DNA from: Salinisphaera sp002433465
GTDB lineage: Bacteria > Pseudomonadota > Gammaproteobacteria > Nevskiales > Salinisphaeraceae
Assembly: GCF_040361435.1 (NCBI RefSeq)
Contig: NZ_APNL01000013.1
Location: forward strand, 62,001 to 126,000
DNA: 64,000 bases
Direction: 5' to 3'
Shown piece after piece: positions 23,976 to 32,670 of the stretch (positions within the stretch are counted from its first letter, which is position 1; every line of letters begins with the position of its first letter). The translations under genes were made by a program, and so were the position numbers. The notes below the pieces were generated by a model. That model had not been told where the DNA came from. It made no database searches and saw only the letters and a list, made by a program, of their open reading frames with translations.

Positions 23976-25496
23976 TCAAGCGATCGCCTTGTACCGGGCG
24001 GACGACTCGCCGCACACGCGCTCCTGCGCCGGCGCGGCACCGCCCAGCAGCTGTGCGGCGAGCGATTCCAGGCAGAACAGCGACAGAAACTGTTTCCTCT
24101 CGCCTTCACCGACCGACGTCAGCCGATACTGGCGCTCGGCCAACGTCGGATTGGGCTTGTTCACGCCATAGCGATGCACGTGCAGGCTATCGGCCGGCGC
24201 TTCGATGTATTCGATATCGCTGGCGATATCCACCATGAAGCCAATACGCCCGCCGGGCGCGGCCACCACGAGCACCTGGCTGGCGGCTCCTGCCGGTGCC
24301 TTGTCACCGATCAGCCGACGCAGATCCACGAGGGTTACGAGCTCGTCGAGGTGGCGGAATACGCCCTCGAATACCCCCGAACCACCCAACGGCGCATAGT
24401 GTTCCGGCATCGGCAGAACGGCGTCGAGTTGATCCATGAAAACCACGAATTTTCCGCCGGCTTGGAAGTGCAGGAAAGCAAAACGCCGCCACACGACGCT
24501 GCTTCGCTCGCGCTGTTCCGTGTCGGCGTTGAGTTCGGCGTGCACGCGCGCAATGTTGGCCAGCTCTTCACGAGCGAAAAGCGCGGTATGCGATACCAGC
24601 AGTGCATCGGCCGTGCCGGGGCGAGACAACAACCCGGTAACGCAATTGTCGGTCGATTGATCGGAAGGCATGGCCAGGGTCAGGCAATCCTGCGGCTGGT
24701 ATTCGACCATGCTCATGATGTGCTCGACGGCCAGCGCCAGATTGCCCTGCCCCGTATCCAGCACCACCATCTGTTCAAGTCGACTCGCCGACGGCGCCTG
24801 GCCAAGCAGCACCCGCGCGTCGAACACCGGCACGATGTTCTTACGCAGGCGATGATTGCCCAGATAGCCGGGTAGCGCCAAAGCCGGCTCGATCAACGTA
24901 TGGCAATCCGCGATTTCGCGCACCACGTCGGCATCGATAGCGAGCGTCAACGCCCCCGAACTCGCGATCACCGCACGCTGGCGGGCAGCCCCGCGCGCGT
25001 ACCAGCCGGTACGGGCGGCGCGGGCGCCACGCCCGGCTTCGTCACCGACATGCACCATGCCTTTGATATCCAGCATGGCGTCGATATCGAGAACATAGAC
25101 CGGGCTGTCACTCCCCGAACGGCAGAACACGCGATTCGCAAACAGCTCGATCGCGTCGTTTTCCTGATCGATCGCACTCACCTGCGACTCGTCCAGGGTC
25201 ACCACGTCTTCCACCCGATCGACGACCACGCCGAAGCGACGTCCGCGCCCGGCCAGAACCGCCACGGTATGACCGTGTTCGACCGGTGCCGGCTCTCGAC
25301 GCAGACCGAGCATGCGAGCCAGGTCCACGGCGGGTATCTGCGTCCCGCGCAGCGCGAAACTGCCGACCAGCCAATCCGCGACCCGGGGCATCGGCGCCGG
25401 CGGCTGTGCCAATGACACGACCTCGCGCAGCGAACCGACCTCGAAGGCAATTTCGCTATCGCCAACGCCGAGAATTCCGAACTTGTGCGTGCCCAT
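23976..25496 (-). CDS. Triple-CheW-domain chemotaxis coupling protein
   Basis: A 506-residue protein built from three CheW-like modules. Domain 1 (~1-140) starts FGILGVGDSEIAFEVGSLREVV with AVDLARMLGL; domain 2 (~175-320) has LTLAIDADVVREIADCHTLIEPALALPGYLGNHRLRKNIVPVFDARVLLG; domain 3 (~350-490) has FLHFQAGGKFVVFMDQLDAVLPMPEHYAPLGGSGVFEGVFRHLDELVTLVDLRRLIG. Each repeats the VVDL/VFDA/LVDL core that docks CheA and receptors. It has no kinase or receiver domain. Its ATG overlaps the chemoreceptor stop (TGATG), so the two products are made together and probably act as one array component. Confidence 0.9.
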   Translation of the reverse strand: MGTHKFGILGVGDSEIAFEVGSLREVVSLAQPPAPMPRVADWLVGSFALRGTQIPAVDLARMLGLRREPAPVEHGHTVAVLAGRGRRFGVVVDRVEDVVTLDESQVSAIDQENDAIELFANRVFCRSGSDSPVYVLDIDAMLDIKGMVHVGDEAGRGARAARTGWYARGAARQRAVIASSGALTLAIDADVVREIADCHTLIEPALALPGYLGNHRLRKNIVPVFDARVLLGQAPSASRLEQMVVLDTGQGNLALAVEHIMSMVEYQPQDCLTLAMPSDQSTDNCVTGLLSRPGTADALLVSHTALFAREELANIARVHAELNADTEQRERSSVVWRRFAFLHFQAGGKFVVFMDQLDAVLPMPEHYAPLGGSGVFEGVFRHLDELVTLVDLRRLIGDKAPAGAASQVLVVAAPGGRIGFMVDIASDIEYIEAPADSLHVHRYGVNKPNPTLAERQYRLTSVGEGERKQFLSLFCLESLAAQLLGGAAPAQERVCGESSARYKAIA

Positions 25497-27991
25497 CAGC
25501 CTTCGTTGGCTGCCTTGAGCCGGGCAGGCGCCGAACGACTTGGCGTGTTGGAACGCTCGTCCTTGCGCGTGGAATCGGTCAGTTCACGGATCAGACGGTC
25601 CACCTGATCGGCGGTACTGAGCTGTTCTTCGGTCGTGGTCGCGATTTCTTCGACCGACGATGTCGTCTGCTCAACGCCTTCGGCGATACGGCCGAAGGCA
25701 TCGTGCGCGACGTGGATCACCTCGTTGCCGCTGTCGATACGCTTGAGCGACTGGCTGATCAGGCGGTTGATCTGGCGTGTGGCGTCGGCTGATTTCTCGG
25801 CGAGCTTGCGCACCTCGTCGGCCACCACCGAAAACCCCAGACCATGCTCGCCGGCACGCGCGGCTTCGATGGCCGCATTAAAGGCCAGCAGGTTGGTCTG
25901 CGAGGCGATTTCGCCGATCACTTTGACGATTTCGTCGATATCTTCGGCCGATTTCTGAATCGCTGCCATGGCCTCGGTCGAGTTTTCCAGCGCCTTTACG
26001 CCCTGGGCCGCTTCGCGCTGGGTCGTACGCGCCATTTCCCGCGTCAGCCGAGTGTTCTCCACGATCGAGGCAATCGAGGCATGCAGTTCCTCCACAGCGG
26101 CACGCATCGCTTGCGACTGCTGCTGGATATGCTCTTCGCGCTCAACCTGTTCGGTGATGTCGGTAGCGAACTTGACCACCTTGTAGGGCTCACCGTCGGC
26201 GTCGAAGATCGGATTGTAGGTCGCCTGAATCCAGATCCGCTGTCCGAAACGGCCGATACGCATGAAGCGGTCGCTTACATACTCGCCGCGGCCGAGCGTC
26301 TGCCAGAAATCGCGATAGGCACCGCTGGCGACATAGGACGGATCACACAGCAGACGATGATGCTGGCCGATGAGTTCGTCGCGCTGATAGCCCAGCGTAT
26401 GCAGGAAGTTGTCGTTGGCGGTCAGGATATAGCCCTTGAGATCGAACTCGATCACCGCCTGCGAACGGGCAATGGCGTTGACCTTGCCTTCGAACTCGGT
26501 GTTGCGATGCTTGTCGTCGGTGATATCCGTGGCGAACTTGACCACCTTGTAGGGGCGGCCATGCAGATCGAAAATCGGGTTGTAGCTGGCCTGCAGCCAG
26601 ATTTCGCGCCCGCCCCGGGCCACGCGTTTGAACTGGGCGGCGATGTATTCACCGGCCGCGAGCTTCTTCCAGAGCAGCTTGTAATCCTCGCTGTCGGCGT
26701 AGTCCTCTTCGCAGAACATGCGGTGATGCTTGCCCACTATTTCGTCGAGCCGATAGCCGACCACGTCGCGGAAGTTCTTGTTGGCCGTGATGATCGTGCC
26801 GTCGAGGTTGAACTCGATCACGCCCTGGGCGCGGTCGATCGCGGCGAACTTGCCATCGGCCTCGGCCTGCGCCCGGCGCTCGTCGGTGATATCGCTGGCG
26901 AACTTGACGATCTTGGTCGGCCGTCCGCGCGCGTCGAGAATCGGGTTGTAGATCGCCTGCAACCAGATCTCGTGGCCGTCCCGCGTGAAGCGTTGAAATT
27001 CGCCGGACACGAATTCGCCGCGGGCAAGACGTGCCCACAGATTGCGGTAGTCCTCGCTTTGCGCATATTCCAGATCGCACAGCCGGCGGTGGTGCTCGCC
27101 GACGAGTTCGGCTTCGCTGTAACCCATCAGGGCAAGGAAGTTGGCGTTGGCCTTGAGCACGTTGCCATCGAGATCGAACTCGATCACCGCACGCGAACGA
27201 TCGATGGCCCGCAACAGGCTATGGGACTCGGCTTCCTGCATCTTCTGTGCCGTGATATCGGCCGCGAACTTGACCACCTTGTACGGCCGGCCATCGGCGT
27301 CCAGCACCGGGTTGTAGCTGGCCTGCAGCCAGATTTCACGCCCGTACTTATCGAGCCGGCAATATTCGCCGCTCATGAACTCGCCGCGCGCAAGCGCGCG
27401 CCAGAATTCGCGATAGGCCTCGCTCTCGACATAGGCGTTTTCGCAAAACAGCCGATGATGACGACCGCGAATCTCGTCCAGCGTATAGCCGGTGACGGCC
27501 AGGAAATTCCGATTGGCGTCCAGGATGATCCCGTCGAGGTCGAACTCGATCGCTGCCTGCGAACGATCCAGCGCGCTGAGCTTGCTGGCATGCTCCGCGC
27601 TGATCTGTTTTTCGCGCGTAATATCGGTGGCCAGCTTGATGATCTTGATGACATCGCCGGCCTCGTCGCGGATCGGGTTGTAGGTGGCACTCAGCCAGAC
27701 TTCCCGGCCGTCCTTGGCCACCCGCCGGTATTCACCGCTATCGAAATGGCCGCTGCCGAGCCGCTCCCAGAATTCGGCATACTCGGGCTGCTCGACGTCT
27801 TCGGCCGTGCAGAACATACGATGATGCTGCCCCACGATTTCATCGAAGCTATAGCCCAACGTTTCCAGGAAATTGGCGTTGGCGTTGAGCACGAGTCCTT
27901 GTGGATCGAACTCGATCACGGCGCTGGCCTGACCGATTGCGTGACGGAGCGCCTCAAGTTCGGCTGTCGCGACGGTAGAAGAATCAGTCAT
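25496..27991 (-). CDS. Soluble methyl-accepting chemotaxis protein with five PAS domains
   Basis: An 831-residue cytoplasmic receptor: five consecutive PAS-PAC modules of about 122 residues (starting near 10, 132, 254, 376 and 498), then a short MCP signalling domain (~640-800) with IGEIASQTNLLAFNAAIEAARAGEHGLGFSVVADEVRKLAEKSADAT. Each PAS carries the same HHRxxC stretch (HHRMFC, HHRLFC, HHRRLC, HHRMFC, HHRLLC) and a YNPI/V motif before the PAC end. There are no transmembrane helices. The architecture extends the BdlA-like PAS-PAS-MCP type from two to five PAS. Likely input is redox or an internal ligand; no haem or FAD residue can be assigned with confidence. Confidence 0.93.
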   Translation of the reverse strand: MTDSSTVATAELEALRHAIGQASAVIEFDPQGLVLNANANFLETLGYSFDEIVGQHHRMFCTAEDVEQPEYAEFWERLGSGHFDSGEYRRVAKDGREVWLSATYNPIRDEAGDVIKIIKLATDITREKQISAEHASKLSALDRSQAAIEFDLDGIILDANRNFLAVTGYTLDEIRGRHHRLFCENAYVESEAYREFWRALARGEFMSGEYCRLDKYGREIWLQASYNPVLDADGRPYKVVKFAADITAQKMQEAESHSLLRAIDRSRAVIEFDLDGNVLKANANFLALMGYSEAELVGEHHRRLCDLEYAQSEDYRNLWARLARGEFVSGEFQRFTRDGHEIWLQAIYNPILDARGRPTKIVKFASDITDERRAQAEADGKFAAIDRAQGVIEFNLDGTIITANKNFRDVVGYRLDEIVGKHHRMFCEEDYADSEDYKLLWKKLAAGEYIAAQFKRVARGGREIWLQASYNPIFDLHGRPYKVVKFATDITDDKHRNTEFEGKVNAIARSQAVIEFDLKGYILTANDNFLHTLGYQRDELIGQHHRLLCDPSYVASGAYRDFWQTLGRGEYVSDRFMRIGRFGQRIWIQATYNPIFDADGEPYKVVKFATDITEQVEREEHIQQQSQAMRAAVEELHASIASIVENTRLTREMARTTQREAAQGVKALENSTEAMAAIQKSAEDIDEIVKVIGEIASQTNLLAFNAAIEAARAGEHGLGFSVVADEVRKLAEKSADATRQINRLISQSLKRIDSGNEVIHVAHDAFGRIAEGVEQTTSSVEEIATTTEEQLSTADQVDRLIRELTDSTRKDERSNTPSRSAPARLKAANEG

Positions 27992-28240
27992 GTAAGTCCG
28001 CCTGTGTTGATAGGGCAGTAAAGTGTTCTGACGACGTACAAGCCGATCAAAAACCGCTCGATCGCGCTACGACACCGTTGGCGTACAAATCGGCGCGTCG
28101 GCCCAAAACTTTATTGCCGGGCGGCACCGTGGCGAGGTCGCGATAACGACCGCTGCAGTGACTTACGGCGGCCGCTTGCGCGGCTGTTCTGGCCACGTCC
28201 AGCCAATACACCGGCGCTCGACATGCGCTAGCATTCGGGC

Positions 28241-29149
28241 ATGGCAATGAATGCAGAAGCCGCTGCGGCCCCCACCAGCCTCGACGAGGTCGTGGCTTCG
28301 GTACACGACACCGTTGTCGCCACCTGGGGCGACTTCGTCGCACACCTGCCGTTCATCGGAATATCGCTCGCGATCATCGTGCTGACCTGGCTCGGGGCCT
28401 GGCTGAGCACGCTGTTCGCAGCGCGTCTGGCCGGCAAACGAACCCGCCCTTCCCTGCGCCGCCTGATCGATCGACTGCTGTCGCTGGGGATCTGGGCGCT
28501 GGGGCTGACGCTTGCCGCCGTCGTGGTGTTTCCCGGCCTGTCGCCGGCGAAGGCGCTCGGCGGTCTGGGGCTGCTGTCGGTGGCCGTGGGCTTTGCCTTC
28601 AAGGACACCTTCGAGAATTTCTTTGCCGGCATGCTCATGCTCTGGAAATACCCCTTCGAAAGCGGGGATTTCATCGAAAGCGGCGAGATCATGGGCCGGG
28701 TGGAACGGGTCAACGTCCGGGTGACCCATATCCGCCAGGTCACTGGCGAACTGCTGATCGTCCCCAATGCGAGCCTGTTCAAGAACTCGGTGCTCGTACT
28801 CACCAATCAGCCGGTACGCCGTATACATGTCGCCACCGGCGTGGCCTACGACGAGGACCTGGGTGTCGCACTCGAGTTGATCGAGACCGCCGTGCGCGCC
28901 TGCGAGAGCCGGGTCAAGGATTACCCCGTACAGGTCTTTGCCACCGGCTTTGGCAGCAGCAGCATGGATATCGACGTGAGCTGGTGGTGCGATTCGACGC
29001 CGCTGGGTACGCGCAAATCGCGTAACGAAGTCGTGGTGGCGATCAAGGCGGCCCTGGATCAGGCCGGTATCGAAATTCCCTACCCCTATCGAACGCTGCA
29101 TTTCCGCGCGCCGATTCCGGTCGCAAACGAGCCTTCAACGCCCGGCTGA
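28241..29149 (+). CDS. MscS-family mechanosensitive channel (3 of 3)
   Basis: A 302-residue channel close in size to E. coli MscS. Two to three transmembrane helices (~35-130) end in GGLGLLSVAVGFAFKDTFENFFAGMLML (pore helix and exit). The beta domain reads FESGDFIESGEIMGRVERVNVRVTHIRQVTGELLIVPNASLFKNSV. The C-terminal vestibule is normal. It overlaps the convergent nitroreductase gene by 15 bp at the 3' end. It is more like the small-conductance MscS/YnaI-sized class than the other two in this window. Confidence 0.93.
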   Translation: MAMNAEAAAAPTSLDEVVASVHDTVVATWGDFVAHLPFIGISLAIIVLTWLGAWLSTLFAARLAGKRTRPSLRRLIDRLLSLGIWALGLTLAAVVVFPGLSPAKALGGLGLLSVAVGFAFKDTFENFFAGMLMLWKYPFESGDFIESGEIMGRVERVNVRVTHIRQVTGELLIVPNASLFKNSVLVLTNQPVRRIHVATGVAYDEDLGVALELIETAVRACESRVKDYPVQVFATGFGSSSMDIDVSWWCDSTPLGTRKSRNEVVVAIKAALDQAGIEIPYPYRTLHFRAPIPVANEPSTPG

Positions 29150-29755
29150 AGCTTCGGCGCAAGCGCCGATACAGAAAAGTGCCACCGGTCGCAGCGGCGC
29201 CGGCAGTGCCAGCAGATCGGCAAGACGGCGGTCGTCGAAGCCGGCCACGATAACGCCATCCAGCCTTTCGGCCAGCGTGGCCAGATGCATGTTCTGCAAC
29301 ACTGCGCCCGCTTCGATATGCACGTAGCGTTCACCGCGTCGGCCGTCGGGCTGCTGATCCACAAAATGCGCGTTCGCCGCATCATAATCAGCGGCCACGA
29401 CCAGCACCGCCGCCGCGTGTTCCAGCCAGGCATCGTCGGCCAGCGAAGTCTCCCTTAGTGCTTCGGGCGAAATCGCTTTCAGCCATTCGCCAAGCCGCGC
29501 GTCGGGCGTATCGAGCGCGTACAAACCGGATTTCGAGGCTTCCAGCCGCTGGACGACCGCAAACAGACGTAGCGGATAGAGCCCATGCGCCGACGGCGCG
29601 TTGCGTTTGCCCGAGCTCGAGCGCCCCTGTGCGCAGTGGACGATACGCTCGAGCGCTGCCCGGCTGATGGGGGCATCGCTGTATTCACGGACGCTGTGCC
29701 GGCACGCGATCAGCGTGTTCAAGACAGCCCGTGGGTCCGACGGTCGAGTGGTCAC
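29135..29755 (-). CDS. SagB/ThcOx-type nitroreductase
   Basis: A 206-residue FMN-dependent nitroreductase-fold protein. RHSVREYSDAPISRAALERIVHCAQG (~18-43) is the N-terminal FMN phosphate region, and SSSGKRNAPSAHGLYPLRLFAV matches the SagB/ThcOx subgroup, in which a related protein acts as an oxidase or dehydrogenase. EAGAVLQNMHLATLAERLDGVIVAGFDD is the central helix and strand. No cyclodehydratase or peptide gene is beside it, so a peptide-modifying role is not indicated. Cytoplasmic. Confidence 0.88.
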   Translation of the reverse strand: MTTRPSDPRAVLNTLIACRHSVREYSDAPISRAALERIVHCAQGRSSSGKRNAPSAHGLYPLRLFAVVQRLEASKSGLYALDTPDARLGEWLKAISPEALRETSLADDAWLEHAAAVLVVAADYDAANAHFVDQQPDGRRGERYVHIEAGAVLQNMHLATLAERLDGVIVAGFDDRRLADLLALPAPLRPVALFCIGACAEASAGR

Positions 29756-29764
29756 TGCTTGCGA

Positions 29765-29791
29765 AAACGGGGCCGACGACCGGCCCCGTTT
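29765..29791 (-). terminator. Rho-independent terminator of the alpha/beta hydrolase gene
   Basis: A perfect 11-bp stem AAACGGGGCCG / CGGCCCCGTTT with a five-base loop, followed on the minus strand by TTTTCGC. It lies just after the stop at 29814 and ahead of the nitroreductase start. Confidence 0.7.
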
Positions 29792-29813
29792 GTTGCGCTC
29801 TGCGTTCTGCGCT

Positions 29814-30647
29814 CTAGGCGAGGAAGCCGATGAGCGCTTCGTTGAACTCGTCGGCGTGCGTGGCGTTGATGCCGTGCGGGCCGCCTTCGATGAGCTTCAG
29901 CGAACTGTCGGCGATGGCGTCCACCGAACGCTTGCCGCTGACTTCGAACGGCACGATGCCGTCCGAATCGCCGTGGATGATCAGCGTGGGCACATCGAAT
30001 TTCGCCAAATCGTCGCGAAAATCCGTGCGTCCGAATGCGGCGATGCAGTCCAGTGTGCCCTTGGGCGAGGCGAACCAGGCGATATTCCGGTGATACTGGC
30101 GATTGGCGTCGCTCACGAGCAGACCGCCCTGTTCGGTGGAGAAGAAGTTGCCGGAGAAGTCTTCGAAGAAGGCCGGCCGGTCGCTCTTAACCCCGTTCTC
30201 GAAGTCGGCGATGGTGGCATCGTCCAGACCACCGTCGGGATTATCGTCGGCCTTGTAGAGATAAGGCGGCACCGCGGCGGCGAGTACGGCCTTGGCCACG
30301 CGATCGCTGCCATAGGTACCGATATAGCGGGCGACTTCGCCACCGCCCATGGAGAAGCCGACCAGCGTCATGTCGGACAGGTCCAGATGCTCGACCAGCC
30401 TGTTCAGATCGCGGGCGAGCGTGTCGTAGTCGTAACCGCCGAACGGCTGCGACGATTTGCCGAACCCGCGCCGATCGTAGGTGATGACTCGATAGCCGGC
30501 GTCGACGAGCGCCGGCGCCTGGTTCTCCCAGGAGCGCCCGGACAAGGGCCAACCGTGGATGAGCACCACCGGCTTGCCGCTGCCCACGTCCTCGTAATAC
30601 AGCTCTACCGGCGCATCGTTTTCGCGATCGACTTCAATAAATGCCAT
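29814..30647 (-). CDS. Alpha/beta hydrolase, non-heme chloroperoxidase/arylesterase type
   Basis: About 277 residues from the ATG chosen (MAFIEVDRENDAPVELYYEDV); an in-frame ATG 36 bases upstream is not supported. The fold markers are VVLIHGWPLSGRSWENQ (oxyanion region) and the nucleophile elbow LVGFSMGGGEVARY (Gly-x-Ser-x-Gly-Gly). A catalytic Asp is expected in LIIHGDSDGIVPFE and the His in IEGGPHGINATHADEF. The family includes cofactor-free haloperoxidases and esterases; the substrate is unknown. Cytoplasmic. A clear terminator follows. Confidence 0.92.
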   Translation of the reverse strand: MAFIEVDRENDAPVELYYEDVGSGKPVVLIHGWPLSGRSWENQAPALVDAGYRVITYDRRGFGKSSQPFGGYDYDTLARDLNRLVEHLDLSDMTLVGFSMGGGEVARYIGTYGSDRVAKAVLAAAVPPYLYKADDNPDGGLDDATIADFENGVKSDRPAFFEDFSGNFFSTEQGGLLVSDANRQYHRNIAWFASPKGTLDCIAAFGRTDFRDDLAKFDVPTLIIHGDSDGIVPFEVSGKRSVDAIADSSLKLIEGGPHGINATHADEFNEALIGFLA

Positions 30648-30790
30648 AACGCGTTCTCTTGTCGAATAGTCATTCAAGAACATGGGTCGACTCAGGCCCG
30701 AGACAAGTGGCGCCCGGGTTGGCCACAGCGGCTAACGTAGCCACGTGTCCCGTACTCACCCATTCGGCCACCATGGCCAACCCGGCATAA

Positions 30791-30957
30791 AGACAGCTGC
30801 CTGCGTCAGCTGTTTCCATCGCCATCGAAGGCTAAACGTCGGCAGCTGTGCGTTTTTATTTTCAATGGCTTCGCGGCCGCCGGCCGTGGCGCGCGTACGT
30901 TCGCACACGCGCATCATCAGCCCGAAAAATTATCCATCGTCAGGCCGGGTTGATAGT
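30791..30957. repeat. Diverged intergenic repeat, copy 1
   Basis: A ~167-bp stretch in the 345-bp gap before the FNT gene that aligns by eye along its length with 32358-32533 (about 70-75% in the best part). Shared blocks include CAGCTGC near the start, CGCCATCRAA, TTTCAATGGCYTCRCGGCCG, CCGTGGCGC and CGTTCGCACAC. The rest of the gap (30648-30790) shows nothing I recognise. Confidence 0.65.
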
Positions 30958-30993
30958 CTTGCCCGCCGTCTCGATTGCCTTGCGCACAATTCA

Positions 30994-31788
30994 ATGCCCG
31001 ATTCACAGCCGCGTCCCATTCCCAACGCGCGCGTTTCTGCCCGCGCGATCTACCAGACCATTCGCCGCGACGGCGAAGAAGAAATGGCCCGGCCCATGGG
31101 CTCGTTGTGGTGGTCCGGCGTGGCGGCCGGCATCGCGATTTCCACATCGGTAATCGCCGAGGGCCTGCTGCAAACCAGCCTGCCTGACAGCCCCTGGCGG
31201 GAACCGCTGGCGGCGTTCGGTTACTGCGTAGGGTTCGTGCTGGTGGTGCTCGGGCGCATGCAGCTGTTCACCGAGAACACGATCACCGCCGTGCTGCCGC
31301 TCATGGCCCGCACCAACCGCGAAGCGCTGGCGTGCATCGCGCGGCTATGGAGCGTGGTGTTCATCGCCAACATGTGCGGTACGCTCGTTGCGGCGACCTT
31401 TACCGATGTGGTGGGTTTTGCCACGCCCGAGCAGCTTGCCGCATTTCACGAGGTATCGCGGCCGCTGCTGGATAAGAACTGGCTGGATACGCTGCTGCAC
31501 GGTATTCCGGCAGGCTTTTTCGTTGCCGCCATGGTGTGGATGCTGCCCAATGCCCGCGGCTCCGAGATCGGCGTAATCGTGATCGCGACCTATATCATCG
31601 CCATCGGCGGCTTCGCCCATGTGGTGGTGGGTTCGATGGAGGCATTCCTGCTGGTGCTGGCCGGCGAAATCGCGATCTTCGATGCGCTCTGGGGCTGCCT
31701 GCTGCCGGCGCTGATCGGCAACGTGCTCGGCGGCACGGTTCTGTTTTCGCTGCTGGCTTATGGCCAGGTTCGCCTCGAACTCGACTAG
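30994..31788 (+). CDS. FNT-family membrane protein, YfdC-like
   Basis: A 264-residue inner-membrane protein starting at MPDSQPRPIPNARVS; a longer frame upstream runs into the intergenic repeat and is rejected. RDGEEEMARPMGSLWWSGVAAGIAISTSV, then GRMQLFTENTITAVLP and the AHVVVGSMEAFLLVLAGEIAIF block, match the YfdC branch of formate/nitrite transporters rather than FocA. Six helices are predicted. Length is a little under E. coli YfdC (310). Its stop TAG is inside the CTAG that flanks a small MITE-like element. Cargo is unknown. Confidence 0.87.
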   Translation: MPDSQPRPIPNARVSARAIYQTIRRDGEEEMARPMGSLWWSGVAAGIAISTSVIAEGLLQTSLPDSPWREPLAAFGYCVGFVLVVLGRMQLFTENTITAVLPLMARTNREALACIARLWSVVFIANMCGTLVAATFTDVVGFATPEQLAAFHEVSRPLLDKNWLDTLLHGIPAGFFVAAMVWMLPNARGSEIGVIVIATYIIAIGGFAHVVVGSMEAFLLVLAGEIAIFDALWGCLLPALIGNVLGGTVLFSLLAYGQVRLELD

Positions 31789-31896
31789 GGTCTGTGAACA
31801 CTCGTGCCAATCGCTGCGTTGCTATACAACGCGCACCGCGCCTTGTCTTACGATAGGGCGCGGGGCGACGATTTCATTCGCATTAACAGGTCCTAG
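31785..31896. mobile_element. Small MITE-like element flanked by CTAG
   Basis: A ~104-bp non-coding sequence with imperfect ends: left GGGTCTGTGAACACTCG and right (complement) GGACCTGTTAATGCG, each bordered by CTAG (31785-31788 and 31893-31896). An internal GCGCC...GGCGC hairpin surrounds CTTGTCTTAC. The left CTAG includes the stop of the FNT gene. A related but more diverged copy begins at 61442. The CTAG/YTAR border again suggests an IS5-like target choice. Confidence 0.6.
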
Positions 31897-31901
31897 ATCG
31901 C

Positions 31902-32324
31902 ATGGCCCTTACGATTTCCAACCGCGTTACGATCGCTGATTCGGATATCGAATGGCATGCCGTACGTGCTTCCGGCGCCGGCGGGCAGAACGTCAACAAG
32001 GTGGCCACGGCCGTACACCTGCGCTTCGATATTCGTGCGTCTGCGTTGCCCGATATCTACAAGGAGCGACTGCTGCAACGCCGCGATCGCCGTATCACAC
32101 GCGACGGCGTGATCGTCATCAAGGCACAGCAGTTTCGAAGCCAGGACAAGAACCGCGAGGATGCGCTCGCCCGTCTGCAATCGATCGTGGCTGGGGCCAC
32201 CGCGGTAGCGCGCAGGCGTAAGGCAACGAAACCCTCGCGCCGCGCCAAGCGCAAACGCGTGGATGACAAGACACGACGCGGGCGGACCAAGGCGCTGCGT
32301 ACGCCGCCCTCACGCCACGATTGA
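31902..32324 (+). CDS. arfB: Ribosome-rescue aminoacyl-tRNA hydrolase ArfB
   Basis: A 140-residue class I release-factor-like peptidyl-tRNA hydrolase (YaeJ/ArfB) that frees stalled ribosomes. The catalytic GGQ is in ASGAGGQNVNKVATAVHLRFDI (~25-46). After the GGQ domain comes a basic tail (RRRKATKPSRRAKRKRVDDKTRRGRTKALR) that enters the empty mRNA channel, which separates ArfB from true release factors. Length is exactly that of the family. It begins six bases after the CTAG of the small MITE. Confidence 0.95.
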   Translation: MALTISNRVTIADSDIEWHAVRASGAGGQNVNKVATAVHLRFDIRASALPDIYKERLLQRRDRRITRDGVIVIKAQQFRSQDKNREDALARLQSIVAGATAVARRRKATKPSRRAKRKRVDDKTRRGRTKALRTPPSRHD

Positions 32325-32357
32325 GGCACGGGCTTGCAGACCTGTTAATCCGCCACC

Positions 32358-32533
32358 AAAGCTGCCGACTGCGCCAGCTGCCTTCGAATGTTTTCAAACG
32401 CCATCAAAAGATAACCGTTGGCCCCTGTCCGTCGTTTCTTTCAATGGCCTCACGGCCGTTCACCGTGGCGCCTGCGTTCGCACACCCGCGTTATCGCCCG
32501 GGACCTTCTCTGCTTCCACGCCGGGTAATGATG
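32358..32533. repeat. Diverged intergenic repeat, copy 2
   Basis: Partner of 30791-30957 in the same orientation, lying in the 346-bp gap before the BCCT gene. Together the two copies bracket the FNT and arfB genes. The remaining bases of the gap (32534-32670) hold no recognisable gene. A possible third, much weaker relative is at about 38690-38760. Confidence 0.65.
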
Positions 32534-32670
32534 TAGGGTGGCCGGTTATTATTTTGCACCGCACCATGCGGCCATGGAGTCTGTAGGCGAGCGCCCCCGG
32601 TGATGCCGTGGGGTCAATCGATACTGCCTCGTGCCGATAGCGGACATGTTGACAACGATATATCGACTCA

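Noticed and set aside
26150..27990. Tandem ~366-bp repeats that could be read as a DNA repeat array
   Set aside because: They are the coding copies of the five PAS domains, not a CRISPR or satellite.
25844..28021. A 725-codon frame antisense to the five-PAS receptor
   Set aside because: The product is repetitive only because the PAS repeats are; no domain is recognisable. The minus-strand MCP is the gene.
29135..29755. SagB-type peptide-modification cluster
   Set aside because: The nitroreductase is of the SagB/ThcOx subgroup, but there is no precursor peptide or cyclodehydratase gene nearby.
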